DNA of 64,000 nucleotides. Origin: DASUFZ01 sp035541475 (GTDB taxonomy: Bacteria; Myxococcota_A; UBA9160; SMWR01). The notes under the pieces were generated by a model, which searched no databases, was not told the origin of the DNA, and was given only the letters and a program-made list of their open reading frames with translations. A program made the translations under genes and the position numbers. Below are positions 1 to 9,506 of this stretch, piece by piece (positions within the stretch are counted from its first letter, which is position 1; each line of letters begins with the position of its first letter). The stretch lies in the NCBI GenBank assembly GCA_035541475.1, contig DATKND010000025.1, positions 62,001 to 126,000 of the forward strand. Reading direction: 5' to 3'.

Positions 1-188
1 CGGGTGGCAGATCCGTGCTGCAGCGGCGAACGACTTGACGATCCGGCATGGCAGACTCTCCTTCACCGAGTGGGGTCGGGCCTCTCGAGAAGCCACGCTC
101 CCTGCCTATCCGATCGCTGCCCTCGATCCGGGCCGCCGACGCGATCGACCGAATCGAGGACTCGGCGCGCTGCACGTCGAAGGCCGGC

Positions 189-224
189 GGTTCGGCGGAT
201 CAGGGAGGGTTCGGCGGATCAGGG
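189..224. repeat. 17-bp tandem duplication at the L,D-transpeptidase stop
   Basis: The 17-bp unit GGTTCGGCGGATCAGGG occurs at 189-205 and again at 208-224. The second copy covers the TGA stop codon of the minus-strand L,D-transpeptidase gene (complement of 219-221). The remaining bases 1-188 hold no gene I can support. Confidence 0.6.
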
Positions 225-1883
225 CGGGTAGGGATAGCCGCCGGCGAGGGCCCGCTCGAGCGATGCGTCGTACCCGTAGATGTCGTCGAAGAACGAGATC
301 GTGCCGTCGTGACGCGCGATCGCGGTCGTGTAGAAGATCACGACGGGTACGGGCGGGGCAACGCGCACCGACGTCTCGCTCGTCGCACCCATGGCGGCGG
401 CGATTTGTTCGGTCGTCCACTCCGCGGCGTCGCGCAAAACCCACGCCGCTAGCGCCGCGGGTTCCGCGACGCGCACGCAGCCATGGCTGAAGTCGCGGCG
501 GCTCTTCTCGAACGCCTGCCGCGCCGGAGTGTCATGCAGGTACACGCTGTGCGAGTTGGGGAACACGAACTTGACGCGGCCGAGCGCGTTCCGCGCGCCT
601 GGCCGCTGGCGCAGCTCCGCCGTGCCCGCGGCCAGGAGGTCCACGCTCGCTGGATTCGCAGGCAGAACGCCCTGCGGGCCCACGATCTCCATGTCCTGCG
701 CCTCGAGGTAACCGAGTCCCCGCCGTAGCTTCGGCAGGATCTCGTGCACGGTGATGCTGCGGGGAACGTTCCAGTACGGCGCAAAGACGACGGTCTGGAG
801 CGCGCCCGTGAAGACGGGTGTCTGCGTGCGGAGGGCGCGGCCGACTACGACGCGCATCTCGAGCGCGGGCCTGCTGTCAGGACCGACGTCGTCGAAGGCG
901 AAGAGCTCGAACGCGGGGATGTCCACGAACACGACGCGCCCGTGCGCGAGCGACGGGATCCAGCGCAGCCTCTCGAGCGCGAGCTGGATCTGCCGGACTC
1001 GCTGCGCGGGTGGCACGCGGAGCGCGCGCGCAGTCTCCGCACCGATCACGCCGTCCGGTATCAAGCCGTGGCGGGCCTGGAATCGCTTCACTGCGTCGAC
1101 GAGGTCGCCATCGTAGACCCGGTGTCCGTCGTCCACCGGGGCGCTGAAGTCTCCGAGCGCCGCGAGCCAGCGCTCGAGCGCGGGCACCCCGTCGTACGCG
1201 TCGCCCGGCCGGAGGGGCGGCTTCACGTCGATGGGGACCGCCGTCGGATCGTTCGATAGCCGCTGGAAGCGCGCGAGCTGCTCGACTAGCAGGCGGTTCT
1301 GCGAGAAGGCCGGGGGCGCGTTCGCGACCGTCTCGGCGATGCGGTCGTCGCGCACCGCCGCGGTGACGAGCTCCGCGAGATCGTACTTCTTGGGGTCGAT
1401 GTCGAGGCCGAACTCGAGGTTCTTCGGGTTCACCTTCCCGATGTGCAGGTCGGAGACGAAGCGCACGAAGCCGACCGTGAGGCCGGTGTCGAACCGGGCG
1501 AGATCGTCCGGGCTCGCCGAAGCGCCCGACGCGAGCGCGCGCTGGCGCTCCGCGAGCCATGCGGCGTCGTAGTCGCGAGGGTCGAGGCCCGGCGCGCCCG
1601 CAGCCCCGAGCGCGTCGATCGCCGCACCCGCCTGCTTCGTGGGTGTGTCGCCGTCGAGCCATAGCGGCGCGAAGGAGCGCGGCTCGTAGATGCCGAGGAC
1701 GATGTGCTGGTAGTCCGGGAATCGCGGCCAGCGCAGCTCGGGGTTGCGCGACTCGCGAACGATCGCCTCGATGCGCGCCGCAACCGGCTCGGGCTGCGCC
1801 CAAACCGCGCTCGCCGCACTGACGACGACGAGCGCAAGGGCCGCTCCCATGGGCCCGCGCGTGCTCCAACGCCTCCGTTTCAC
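219..1883 (-). CDS. L,D-transpeptidase, YcbB-like, periplasmic
   Basis: Predicted to make 3-3 cross-links in peptidoglycan by acting on tetrapeptide stems. Visible in order: a signal peptide with a basic start (MKRRRW) and a hydrophobic run ending in AVWA; an N-terminal scaffold region; a peptidoglycan-binding helix region (VKRFQARHGLIPDGVIG); and the YkuD catalytic domain with the SHGCVRV motif, nucleophile about Cys469 of 554. The layout matches large YcbB-type enzymes. I chose the GTG at 1883 because it gives a proper signal peptide. The frame stays open to 2066, but the added 61 residues place the signal sequence internally and look non-coding. It lies downstream of the lipase-like lipoprotein gene on the same strand. 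Confidence 0.9.
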   Translation of the reverse strand: MKRRRWSTRGPMGAALALVVVSAASAVWAQPEPVAARIEAIVRESRNPELRWPRFPDYQHIVLGIYEPRSFAPLWLDGDTPTKQAGAAIDALGAAGAPGLDPRDYDAAWLAERQRALASGASASPDDLARFDTGLTVGFVRFVSDLHIGKVNPKNLEFGLDIDPKKYDLAELVTAAVRDDRIAETVANAPPAFSQNRLLVEQLARFQRLSNDPTAVPIDVKPPLRPGDAYDGVPALERWLAALGDFSAPVDDGHRVYDGDLVDAVKRFQARHGLIPDGVIGAETARALRVPPAQRVRQIQLALERLRWIPSLAHGRVVFVDIPAFELFAFDDVGPDSRPALEMRVVVGRALRTQTPVFTGALQTVVFAPYWNVPRSITVHEILPKLRRGLGYLEAQDMEIVGPQGVLPANPASVDLLAAGTAELRQRPGARNALGRVKFVFPNSHSVYLHDTPARQAFEKSRRDFSHGCVRVAEPAALAAWVLRDAAEWTTEQIAAAMGATSETSVRVAPPVPVVIFYTTAIARHDGTISFFDDIYGYDASLERALAGGYPYPP

Positions 1884-2123
1884 TCCGTCTCGATCTCCCG
1901 GCTTCGAAACGCGCGCCCCGAGGTGTCCCGCGGTGCGCGCGGATTCGACATATAGGATGGTCATCTCGCCGCCCTCGACTTGTGCATGCACCTGCGCGAC
2001 GCGGTAACCGATCCCGATCAGGGCTTTGGCTAGCTCGGCCCCCTTCCTGGTGAAGAGCAACGCCATCCGCTGTCCGAACGCAGGTCGCTCCTCGACGGAT
2101 AGCCGCGGCTTGCGAGAGGCGCT

Positions 2124-3971
2124 TCAGCGAACCCCGGCGTGCTCGTAGAGGATGCGGCGGACCTCCTCGATCGTCTCGGGTGTCGCCTGCGTCGAGTGGC
2201 TCGAGCCGAGCACCACGAGCTCCGACTCCACCGGCTCGATGTGCGCGCTCTGGTAGCGCACGACGCCGTCGTCGCCCGTCTCGATCGGCGCGGTACTCAC
2301 CGGGATGATCGAGTGCGCGTGGACGCCCGGCGCGATCGGCAGTGAAGCCAGCGTGCGCAGGTCCGGATTCGACCAGTCCATGTTGTCGATCGACGTCGGG
2401 AACGCGAAGGGCCTGCGGAAGATGCGTTCGGTCTTGTCGAGCGTCGCGAGCTCGAGCGACAGCTCGGCCAGCGAGGACGGCGCGTTCACCAATCTGCGCG
2501 CGAACATTCCGAGCCAGTTCTCGGCCAGGAAGCTGCCGCGGTGGGGCGTGGCGATGAAGATCACCCGCGTGACGAACGGCAGCGGCTCGAAGAATGCTGC
2601 GCTCTCGAGCAGCGCGCGGGTCCTGCGGCTCATCGACACGTCCTCGAACTTCCGATCGGTCCACGCTGCCCAGAAGGCGTTGCCGCTCGACACGACCATC
2701 GCTTTCGCAAGCAGCCCGCCCTGGCTGTGGCCCACGACGACCATCTGTCGCAGCGCCGGATCCTTGCCTTCGGGATCGAGATCGTGCACCGCCTTCTGGA
2801 GTGCCTCGCGCATCTCTGCGGCGGACTGGAGCACTGGATCTCCGCTGTTGTAGACGAAGAACCAGAGCTGGAAGCGCGTAGCGATGCGCGGGTCACCGAC
2901 CAGCTCGTTTGCCATCTCCGCCCAGCGCGCGGGGCTCGACAGGGTTCCGTGGACGAGCAGGACGGGGATCCGGCCCGGCCGATAGGGGTTGAGAAAGCCC
3001 AGCCCGTGGGTCCGTGAGACTCCGGCGAGCCGGAGATCCGAGCGCCTGAAGCCCGCGATCTCGAAGTCCCAGATCGGCGCGCCCTCCAGGCGATACGCGA
3101 GCGCGGCCGAAGGGTCGGACTCGAGCGGCACCGTCGCCGATCCGACCGTGATCGCGCCTGTCTCGTCGGCGTCGTAGAACTCGAGCGTGCCGTGCGCGCG
3201 AGAGAGATCCGGGGCGAGCTCTTCGAGGCGCACGAACGCGGTGACCGGAACCTTCGACCATGGCGGCAGCCATGGATCTCCGCTGCCGTCCTTCGCGGGT
3301 TCGATGCTCGCGGCGAGTGCGACGCCGGCTCCGGGTCGCCAGTATCGATTGCGCAGGCCGCGGATCTCGAGATCGCCCAGCGCGACGGGATGCGCGATGC
3401 GATAGCCGCCGTAGCGGAACTCCTCCTCGGCGGCGCTGAGGACGAAAGTGCCGAACGGCATCTGCACCCGGCGCGGCGAGGGGTCGAGCTCGGTGCCGCG
3501 ACTGGACCTGGCGAGTGCGAGCCCCTTCGCGATCCCTCGGTCGTAGATTTCGAGGACGAAGTGCGTCCGCGAGTCGTAGGGATTGAGCGGCGTACTGGGT
3601 GGCGCGGCGGGAAACACGTAGGCGTACGCACAGACGGCGGCCGCGAGATACTCGCCCCGGTCGCCGCTCTTGCGCGCGGTCGCGTACCACAGTTCGGCGA
3701 GCGCCAGGAGCCGCTCGTGCTCGTCGGGCCCGCCGAGTCCGGCGCGTAGCTTCTCGAGCGCCTTGCGGGGATCGTCCTCGTAAAGGGTGGAGAGGCCCAG
3801 GCGCGCGAGGATCTGGTACGAGAGCGCGCTGGGCGCGTCGCCCGTGACCGCGTTCTCGCCGAGGATCCGATCGACCTCGCTGAGCGAGGCGCGCCGGATG
3901 CCGACCGGCGTCGCGCAGCCGAGCGCGAAGATCAGGAGCGCAAGCGAGAACGCGACGCGTGCGTGCTGCAC
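2124..3971 (-). CDS. Lipoprotein with lipase-like alpha/beta hydrolase domain
   Basis: Predicted outer-envelope lipoprotein of 615 residues. It starts with a signal peptide and a lipobox ending at Cys19 (FALGC). Residues about 30-320 form an unrecognised N-terminal region. The C-terminal half is an alpha/beta hydrolase with HGT at 341-343 (oxyanion side) and the nucleophile elbow GHSQGG at 414-419, Ser416. A later IATPHRGSF segment is typical of PGAP1-like and lipase-like hydrolases. The substrate is not deducible; an ester or lipid is likely. It lies 57 bp upstream of the L,D-transpeptidase stretch on the same strand, so co-transcription of two envelope genes is possible. Confidence 0.8.
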   Translation of the reverse strand: MQHARVAFSLALLIFALGCATPVGIRRASLSEVDRILGENAVTGDAPSALSYQILARLGLSTLYEDDPRKALEKLRAGLGGPDEHERLLALAELWYATARKSGDRGEYLAAAVCAYAYVFPAAPPSTPLNPYDSRTHFVLEIYDRGIAKGLALARSSRGTELDPSPRRVQMPFGTFVLSAAEEEFRYGGYRIAHPVALGDLEIRGLRNRYWRPGAGVALAASIEPAKDGSGDPWLPPWSKVPVTAFVRLEELAPDLSRAHGTLEFYDADETGAITVGSATVPLESDPSAALAYRLEGAPIWDFEIAGFRRSDLRLAGVSRTHGLGFLNPYRPGRIPVLLVHGTLSSPARWAEMANELVGDPRIATRFQLWFFVYNSGDPVLQSAAEMREALQKAVHDLDPEGKDPALRQMVVVGHSQGGLLAKAMVVSSGNAFWAAWTDRKFEDVSMSRRTRALLESAAFFEPLPFVTRVIFIATPHRGSFLAENWLGMFARRLVNAPSSLAELSLELATLDKTERIFRRPFAFPTSIDNMDWSNPDLRTLASLPIAPGVHAHSIIPVSTAPIETGDDGVVRYQSAHIEPVESELVVLGSSHSTQATPETIEEVRRILYEHAGVR

Positions 3972-3991
3972 ACGGCTCCCACTTCAGACCT

Positions 3992-4574
3992 TCAGACCTT
4001 CAGGACGACGCGCCCGTCGATCGCTCCAGCGCGCATCTGGTCGAAGACCGCGTTGATCTGCTCGAGCTTCTCGCTGGAGAAATGACATTGGACCTTGCCC
4101 TCGCCCGCAAACGCCAGCGCCTCCATCAGATCCAGCCGCGTGCCGACGATCGAGCCGCGGATCGTCTTCCGGTTGAGCACCGTGTCGAAGATGGAGAGCG
4201 GGAAGGTTCCCGGCGGCAGTCCGACCAGCGCCATCGTGCCCCGCCTTTCCCAGCATGGCGACCGCCTGCTCGAAGGCTCGGGGCGACACAGCCGTGACCA
4301 GCACGCCGTCGGCGCCGCCGCATGCCCGCTGCACCTCCGCCACCGCATCCTGGGTCGTCGCGTCGAGCGCCAGATCCGCGCCCATCTTTCGCGCCAGCTC
4401 GAGCTTGCCGGCGGCGACGTCCACGGCGATCACGTGAAGTCCCATGGCCTTGGCGTACTGCACCGCGAGGTGGCCGAGTCCTCCGATCCCGGACACCACG
4501 ACGGTGTCGCCGTGTCGCGTGTCGGTCTCCTTGAGCCCCTTGTAGACGGTCACGCCGGTCGCTCGAAACCTCAC
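3992..4574 (-). pseudogene. Zinc alcohol dehydrogenase remnant (AdhP-like C-terminal half, frameshifted)
   Basis: The translated pieces match the NAD-binding half of AdhP-type zinc alcohol dehydrogenases, from GVTVYKGLKETD through the Rossmann motif SGIGGLGHLAVQYAKAMG to GRVVLKV at the end. The N-terminal catalytic domain with the zinc ligands is missing. A shift near 4240 moves the reading frame: the upstream part runs to VAMLGKAG, and the rest (TMALVGLPPGTFPLSIFDTV) continues in the frame that stops at 3992. The remnant begins exactly at the ABC permease stop, and a GTG at 4574 overlaps that TGA, so what is left could still be translated by coupling. Its stop codon lies inside three copies of CTTCAGAC-like sequence. 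Clearly not a working dehydrogenase unless the shift is a sequencing error. Confidence 0.85.
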
Positions 4575-5692
4575 GCGAGGCTCACCGAGCGGCGGAAGCG
4601 CGCGAGCGCGCCGGCGAAGGCGACGCTGCCGATCGCGACGAGCGCGCAGAACTGCGGCCACACCACATCGAGGCCGGCGCCGCGGTAGAGGATCGACTGG
4701 GCCAGGCTCACGAAGTGCGTGGTCGGAGCGGCCAGCATGAGGGTCCGCACTACCTCGGGCATGCTCTCGCGCGGCGTGATCGATCCCGAGAGCAGCTGGA
4801 ACGGCAGCACCACGAGGATCACGAGCAGGGCGAGCTGCGGCATGCTGCGCACCATCGTCGCGAGCAGGATGCCGATCGAGGTCGTCGAGAACAGGTGGAG
4901 CACGGTTCCGAGCAGGAAGAGCGCGACCGAGCCCGCGATCGGAACGCCGAGCCAGCCCTGTACCACGATCCGAAGCGACAGCGCCGCCGCGACGAGGATC
5001 ACGAGACCGTTCGCCCACACCTTGGCGGTCATGATCTGGAACGGCGAGAGCGGCATCACCATCAGGTGCTCGAGCGTGCCGTGCTCGCGCTCGCGAATCA
5101 GAGCGGCGCCGGTCAGGATGATGGAGATCAGGGTGACCTGGTTCAACACCTCCATGACGCCGCCGAACCACACCCCGTCGAGGTTCGGGTTGAACATCAC
5201 GCGCGTGACGAGCTTGATCGGAGGCTCCTTTGCCTTGCCGCTCTGGCGCAAGAACTTCTCCAGTTCGCCCTGCACGATGCGCTGGATGTAGCCCGCGCCG
5301 ATGTAGGCCTGGGTCATCTGCGTGGCATCGATGTTCACCTGGATCTCGGGATACTTCCCTTCGAGCACGTCCCGCTCGAAGTCGGGCGGGATGTCGAGCA
5401 CGAAGGTATAGAGCCCCGAGTCGAGGCCGGGGTCGAGCTCGGCCGAAGGGATCCGGGCCGGTGTCTTGAAGCGCGGTGGGTAGAAGGAGGTGATGATGCG
5501 CTCCGAGAGCTGCGAGCGGTCGTGGTCCACGACCGCGATCGGTGCGTTGCGGAGCTCCTGCGAGGCGGCCTTCGCGGCCGTGTAGACCATGAGCGAGAAC
5601 GTGACGGTGACGAGGCCGAGCAGGACCGGGTCGTGCCAGAGGCTCCGCAGCTCCTTCACGCCCAGGCGCCAGATCTTCCAGAAGTCGCTCAC
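4571..5692 (-). CDS. ABC-2 type permease, YhhJ-like
   Basis: Membrane subunit of an ABC-2 exporter, 373 residues. One N-terminal membrane helix (LLGLVTVTFSLMVYTAAKAA) is followed by a large periplasmic domain (about 50-190). A cluster of helices after about 200 follows, with the family segment RERGTLEHLMV-like (REREHGTLEHLMVMPLSP). The GTG start at 5692 lies 2 nt after the stop of the upstream ATPase-permease gene. A longer open frame to 5821 only reads through that gene. The order HlyD, double-ATPase-permease, permease is that of E. coli yhiI-rbbA-yhhJ. Substrate unknown; no TolC gene is in view. Confidence 0.88.
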   Translation of the reverse strand: MSDFWKIWRLGVKELRSLWHDPVLLGLVTVTFSLMVYTAAKAASQELRNAPIAVVDHDRSQLSERIITSFYPPRFKTPARIPSAELDPGLDSGLYTFVLDIPPDFERDVLEGKYPEIQVNIDATQMTQAYIGAGYIQRIVQGELEKFLRQSGKAKEPPIKLVTRVMFNPNLDGVWFGGVMEVLNQVTLISIILTGAALIREREHGTLEHLMVMPLSPFQIMTAKVWANGLVILVAAALSLRIVVQGWLGVPIAGSVALFLLGTVLHLFSTTSIGILLATMVRSMPQLALLVILVVLPFQLLSGSITPRESMPEVVRTLMLAAPTTHFVSLAQSILYRGAGLDVVWPQFCALVAIGSVAFAGALARFRRSVSLA

Positions 5693-5694
5693 GG

Positions 5695-8454
5695 CTAGCG
5701 CCCCTGCTTGCGCAGCAGCGCGAGGCTGATCAGCAGATAGGCCGGGACGAACATCGCGATCGCGAGCATCTGTGGCAGGAGCTCGTGGAACGCGAGCCCC
5801 TTGGAGAAGGCGCCCCGGCACAGCGTGATGAAGTAGGAGGCGGGGAAGATCTGGCCGACGAAGGCGCCCGGGCCCTCGAGCGACGAGACCGGGCGGGTGA
5901 GGCCGGAGAACGAGATCGTCGGCACCATGGTGAGGATGGCGGCGGAGGCGACGGCGGCGACCTGCGTGTTCGTGAAGCTCGAGAACACGAGGCCCATCGC
6001 CGTGGTCGCCGCCACGTAGAGCAGCGCGCCGAGCGTGAGCCCGAGGAAGCTTCCCTTGACGGGCACGCCGAAGACGAAGGCGGCCAGCGCGACGAGCGAG
6101 AGGTAGCTCAGCATCGCGAGAGCCACGTAGGGGAGCTGCTTGCCGAGCAGGAACTCGAGGCGGGTCACCGGCGTGACGTACAGGTTCGTGATCGAGCCGA
6201 GCTCCTTCTCGCGCACGACGCCGAGCGCGGTGAGCATGGCGGGTAGCATGACGAGCAAGAGCGGGATCACCGCCGGCACCATCGCGACGATGCTCGCGAA
6301 GCCCTGGTTGTAGCGGTAGCGGAGCTCGAGATCGGCGTACGTCGAATCCGTCGGCAGCTCCTTTTGGACACCTCGCCGACCATGGATCGCCATGCCCTCG
6401 CGCCGCGCGAGATCGCGCAGGTGGTCGAGGTGCACGCCCTGCACGTAGCCGCGGATCGTCTCCCCGCGGTACGGCATCGCCCCATCGCTGGCCACGCCGA
6501 CCTCAGGGGAGAGGCCAGCCCGCAGGTCGTGGCCGAAGTCGGGTGGGATCCCGATCGCGACGGACAGCTCGCCGCTGCGCAAACGCCGCTCCAGCTCGGC
6601 ACCGTTGGAAATCGCAGGTCGTTCCACGAAGTAGTGTGAACCTTCGAAGGCCCGCGCATAGTCGCGGCTCTCTGGGGTCCCGTCCTGATCGAGGACCGCG
6701 AAGCGGACGTTTTCCACGTCCAGGTCGAGGCCGTAGCCGAAGATCAGCATCAAGATCAGCGCGCCGACGACCGCGAAGGCGAGCCGGACCGGATCGCGCA
6801 GCAGCTCGAGCTGCTCCCGCCGCGCGTATGCGAACAGGCGCGCCGGCGAGAACGCCCTGCGTGGTGCGTGCGATCGCGCGCTGGCTTTCGCCTCGGGAGC
6901 CGCCGCCTCCTCGGTCTTGCCGGCTGCCTCCGCGAGGTGCGAGATGAACGCCTCCTGGAGCGAGGCGGCGCCGCGCGCGCGCACGATCTCGGCCGGCGAA
7001 TCGCTCACGAGCACGCGGCCCGCGTGCATCAGCGAGATGCGGTCGCAGCGCTCGCCCTCGTTCATGAAGTGTGTCGAGACGAAGATCGTGACGCCCTGGT
7101 TGCGCGCGAGGTCGATCAGGAGCTCCCAGAAGCCGTCGCGCGCGACCGGATCGACGCCCGAAGTGGGCTCGTCGAGGATCAGCATCTGGGGCGAGTGCAC
7201 GATCGCGACGGCCAGGGAGAGCCGCTGGCGGATGCCGAGCGGGAGCGCTTCGGCGAGCTGGTCGTCGTACTCGCGCAGCTCGAAGCGGTCGAAGAGTTCC
7301 TCGACGCGCGGCCCGACGCGTTCCGGTGGCAGCTCGAAGAGCTGCGCGTGCAGCACCAGGTTCTGGCGCACGCTGAGCTCGCCGTAGAGCGAGAACGCCT
7401 GCGTCATGTAACCGATCTGCTTACGCACGTCGCCCTGACGCGATTCGACGTCGCGGCCGAACAGCCGCGCGCGGCCGTCGGTCACGGGCAGGAGTCCCGT
7501 CAGCATCTTCATCGTGGTCGTCTTGCCGCAGCCGTTCGAGCCGAGGAAGCCGAAGATCTCACCGCGCTCGATGCGGAAGCTCACGTGGTCCACGGCGACG
7601 AAGTCGCCGAAGCGGCGGGTGAGGCCCTCGGCTTCGATGACGGGCTCGCCCCCGACGTCCTTGCGCGGCGGAACGTGGAGATCGCGGTGGCCGCGCCGCC
7701 TCTCCTCGGGCAGCAGCGCGATGAAGGCTGCGTCGATGTCGTGCGTCGCGGTGCGCTCCATCAGCTCCTTCGGCGTACCCGTTGCGAGCACGCGGCCGGC
7801 GTCCATCGCCGCGAGCCATCCGAAGACCTCGGCCTCCTCCATGTAGGCGGTCGACACCACGACCGTCATGCCGGGCCGGCGCTCGCGGATGCGGTCGACG
7901 AGCTCCCAGAACTGGCGCCGCGAGAGCGGATCCACCCCGGTCGTGGGCTCGTCGAGCACGAGCAGCTCCGGGTCGTGGATCAGCGCGCAGCAGAGCGAGA
8001 GCTTCTGCTTCATGCCGCCCGAGAGCTTCCCGGCCGGGCGCTCGCGGAAACGAGCGAGGCCCGTGGCCCGGAGCAGTTCGTCGATCTTCGCCTCGCGCTC
8101 GGCGCGCGCGTGGCCGAACAGGCGCCCGAAAAAGTCGACGTTCTCGAAGACCGAGAGCGTCGGATAGAGATTCCGCCCGAGTCCCTGCGGCATGTAGGCG
8201 ATCCGGTCCGCCACCTGCGAGCGGAAGGCGCGGTCGCGGAGATCGCCGCCTAACACCTCGACCGATCCAGTCTGGATCGCGCGCGCGGCCGTCACGAGGC
8301 CGAGCAGCGTCGACTTCCCGACGCCGTCGGGACCGATTACTCCCGCCATGCCGCCCGCCGGGATCTCGAGGTCGATGGCGTCGAGCGCGAGCGTCTTCCC
8401 GTAGCGATGTGTGACGCCGCGAAGGCGGGCGACCGGAGCGGCCGCTTCGCTCAC
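5695..8454 (-). CDS. Fused double-ATPase plus permease ABC transporter, RbbA/YhiH-like
   Basis: Large fusion of about 919 residues: two ABC ATPase domains followed by an ABC-2 permease. Domain 1 has Walker A GPDGVGKST (about 41-49), signature LSGGMKQKL and Walker B LLVLDEPTTGVDP. Domain 2 has GSNGCGKTT, a degenerate signature LPLGIRQRL and LILDEPTSGVDP. A linker of about 60 residues leads to a permease half with a periplasmic loop and six or so helices. The family is known as RbbA/YhiH, with proposed transport or ribosome-associated roles. I chose GTG 8454 because it overlaps the TGA of the HlyD gene (GTGA), although the frame is open to 8490. Confidence 0.9.
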   Translation of the reverse strand: MSEAAAPVARLRGVTHRYGKTLALDAIDLEIPAGGMAGVIGPDGVGKSTLLGLVTAARAIQTGSVEVLGGDLRDRAFRSQVADRIAYMPQGLGRNLYPTLSVFENVDFFGRLFGHARAEREAKIDELLRATGLARFRERPAGKLSGGMKQKLSLCCALIHDPELLVLDEPTTGVDPLSRRQFWELVDRIRERRPGMTVVVSTAYMEEAEVFGWLAAMDAGRVLATGTPKELMERTATHDIDAAFIALLPEERRRGHRDLHVPPRKDVGGEPVIEAEGLTRRFGDFVAVDHVSFRIERGEIFGFLGSNGCGKTTTMKMLTGLLPVTDGRARLFGRDVESRQGDVRKQIGYMTQAFSLYGELSVRQNLVLHAQLFELPPERVGPRVEELFDRFELREYDDQLAEALPLGIRQRLSLAVAIVHSPQMLILDEPTSGVDPVARDGFWELLIDLARNQGVTIFVSTHFMNEGERCDRISLMHAGRVLVSDSPAEIVRARGAASLQEAFISHLAEAAGKTEEAAAPEAKASARSHAPRRAFSPARLFAYARREQLELLRDPVRLAFAVVGALILMLIFGYGLDLDVENVRFAVLDQDGTPESRDYARAFEGSHYFVERPAISNGAELERRLRSGELSVAIGIPPDFGHDLRAGLSPEVGVASDGAMPYRGETIRGYVQGVHLDHLRDLARREGMAIHGRRGVQKELPTDSTYADLELRYRYNQGFASIVAMVPAVIPLLLVMLPAMLTALGVVREKELGSITNLYVTPVTRLEFLLGKQLPYVALAMLSYLSLVALAAFVFGVPVKGSFLGLTLGALLYVAATTAMGLVFSSFTNTQVAAVASAAILTMVPTISFSGLTRPVSSLEGPGAFVGQIFPASYFITLCRGAFSKGLAFHELLPQMLAIAMFVPAYLLISLALLRKQGR

Positions 8455-9506
8455 GACGGCGGCAATTTCACGGCGAGGTACGCCGGCCACTCACCCCCAT
8501 CGGCCAGGCGCACGTAGGAGACGCCCGGAACGCCCGTCTTCACCTGCTCCAGGTGCTTCTCGAGCAGATCGGGGTCGATCTTCACCTTGAAGCGGAACAT
8601 CAGCTTCTCGCGCTCGGTGCGCGTCTCGACCTCCTTCGGAGTGAACTGCGCCTCGGGCGAGGCGAAGGAAATCGTCGCCGGGAGCACGAACTGGGGCAGC
8701 GCGTCGAGCACCATGCGCGCCTCGGCTCCGTACGCGACGCGGCCCGCCTGCTCGGTCGGCAAAAAGATAGTCATGTAGACGTCGGCGAGGTCGAGGACCG
8801 TGACTACTTTGCCGCCCGCGTTCAGCACTTCGCCAGGCTCGGCCAGCCTGTAGATGACGCGGCCGCGGATCGGAGAGACGAGCGTGCTCTCGTCGAGCTG
8901 CGTCTGGATCCGCTGCAGGCTCGCCGCGGCCGCGGCGATCTCCGACTCCGTCTGGTGCAGCTGCTCCTGCGCCGCGTTCACGGCTGACTCGGCCGTATCG
9001 CGCCGCGTCTGGTCGTGGTCGAGCTTCTGGAGGCTGGCGGCGTCGCCCTTCACCAGGTGCTCGGTGCGCGCGAGGTCGAGCCTGGCGAGCTTCAGCTCGC
9101 TCTCGCGCTGTGCGAGCACCGCCACCGCCGTCGACCTGGCTTCGCGAGATCGAGCCAATTCGGCCTCGGCCTCGTGCTTCTGCGCCGTCAGCTCGTCGAT
9201 GTCGATCTGGGCCAGCACCTGGCCCTTCTGGACCATGTCGCCCTCGTGCACCCGCACCTCGACCACGCGACCCGCGCGCTTCGTGGCGATGTCGTATTCC
9301 TGCGCCTCGATGCGGCCGTTTGCGGAGGCGAAGCCAGGGGGAAGAGTCGGTTGACGCCACCAGTAGAACGCGTAGGTCGCCGCGCAGAGCGTCGCGAGGG
9401 CGACTGCTCCTGCGAGGATCCACACCCGGTGGCGTCGGACGCTGGCCGTCGGCCGGTCTCCGGTACCGGCGTGTGCGGGAAGAGGCGCGGGTGCGGACGA
9501 ACTCAT
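8451..9506 (-). CDS. HlyD-family membrane fusion protein (YhiI-like)
   Basis: Periplasmic adaptor of 351 residues linking the inner-membrane exporter to an outer-membrane channel. It has one N-terminal membrane anchor (about 28-50). A lipoyl/barrel-sandwich half follows (GRIEAQEYDIATKRAGRVVE, then VHEGDMVQKGQVLAQID), then a helical hairpin of about 100 residues rich in Ala, Glu and Leu. The second lipoyl half (STLVSPIRGRVIYRLAEPGE) and a beta-barrel end complete it. It starts at an ATG that shares one base with the stop of the preceding gene (TGATG) and ends overlapping the RbbA-like start, so all three are probably one operon. Confidence 0.92.
   Translation of the reverse strand: MSSSAPAPLPAHAGTGDRPTASVRRHRVWILAGAVALATLCAATYAFYWWRQPTLPPGFASANGRIEAQEYDIATKRAGRVVEVRVHEGDMVQKGQVLAQIDIDELTAQKHEAEAELARSREARSTAVAVLAQRESELKLARLDLARTEHLVKGDAASLQKLDHDQTRRDTAESAVNAAQEQLHQTESEIAAAAASLQRIQTQLDESTLVSPIRGRVIYRLAEPGEVLNAGGKVVTVLDLADVYMTIFLPTEQAGRVAYGAEARMVLDALPQFVLPATISFASPEAQFTPKEVETRTEREKLMFRFKVKIDPDLLEKHLEQVKTGVPGVSYVRLADGGEWPAYLAVKLPPS

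Noticed and set aside
1884..2066. N-terminal extension of the L,D-transpeptidase
   Set aside because: Would bury the signal peptide; no family similarity seen.
877..2664. Minus-strand open frame of 595 codons over the L,D-transpeptidase
   Set aside because: Overlaps two well-supported genes in another frame and has no family signal.
7100..7300. Missing ABC signature in the second ATPase domain of the RbbA-like protein as a defect
   Set aside because: LPLGIRQRL is a usual variant in this family; Walker motifs are intact.
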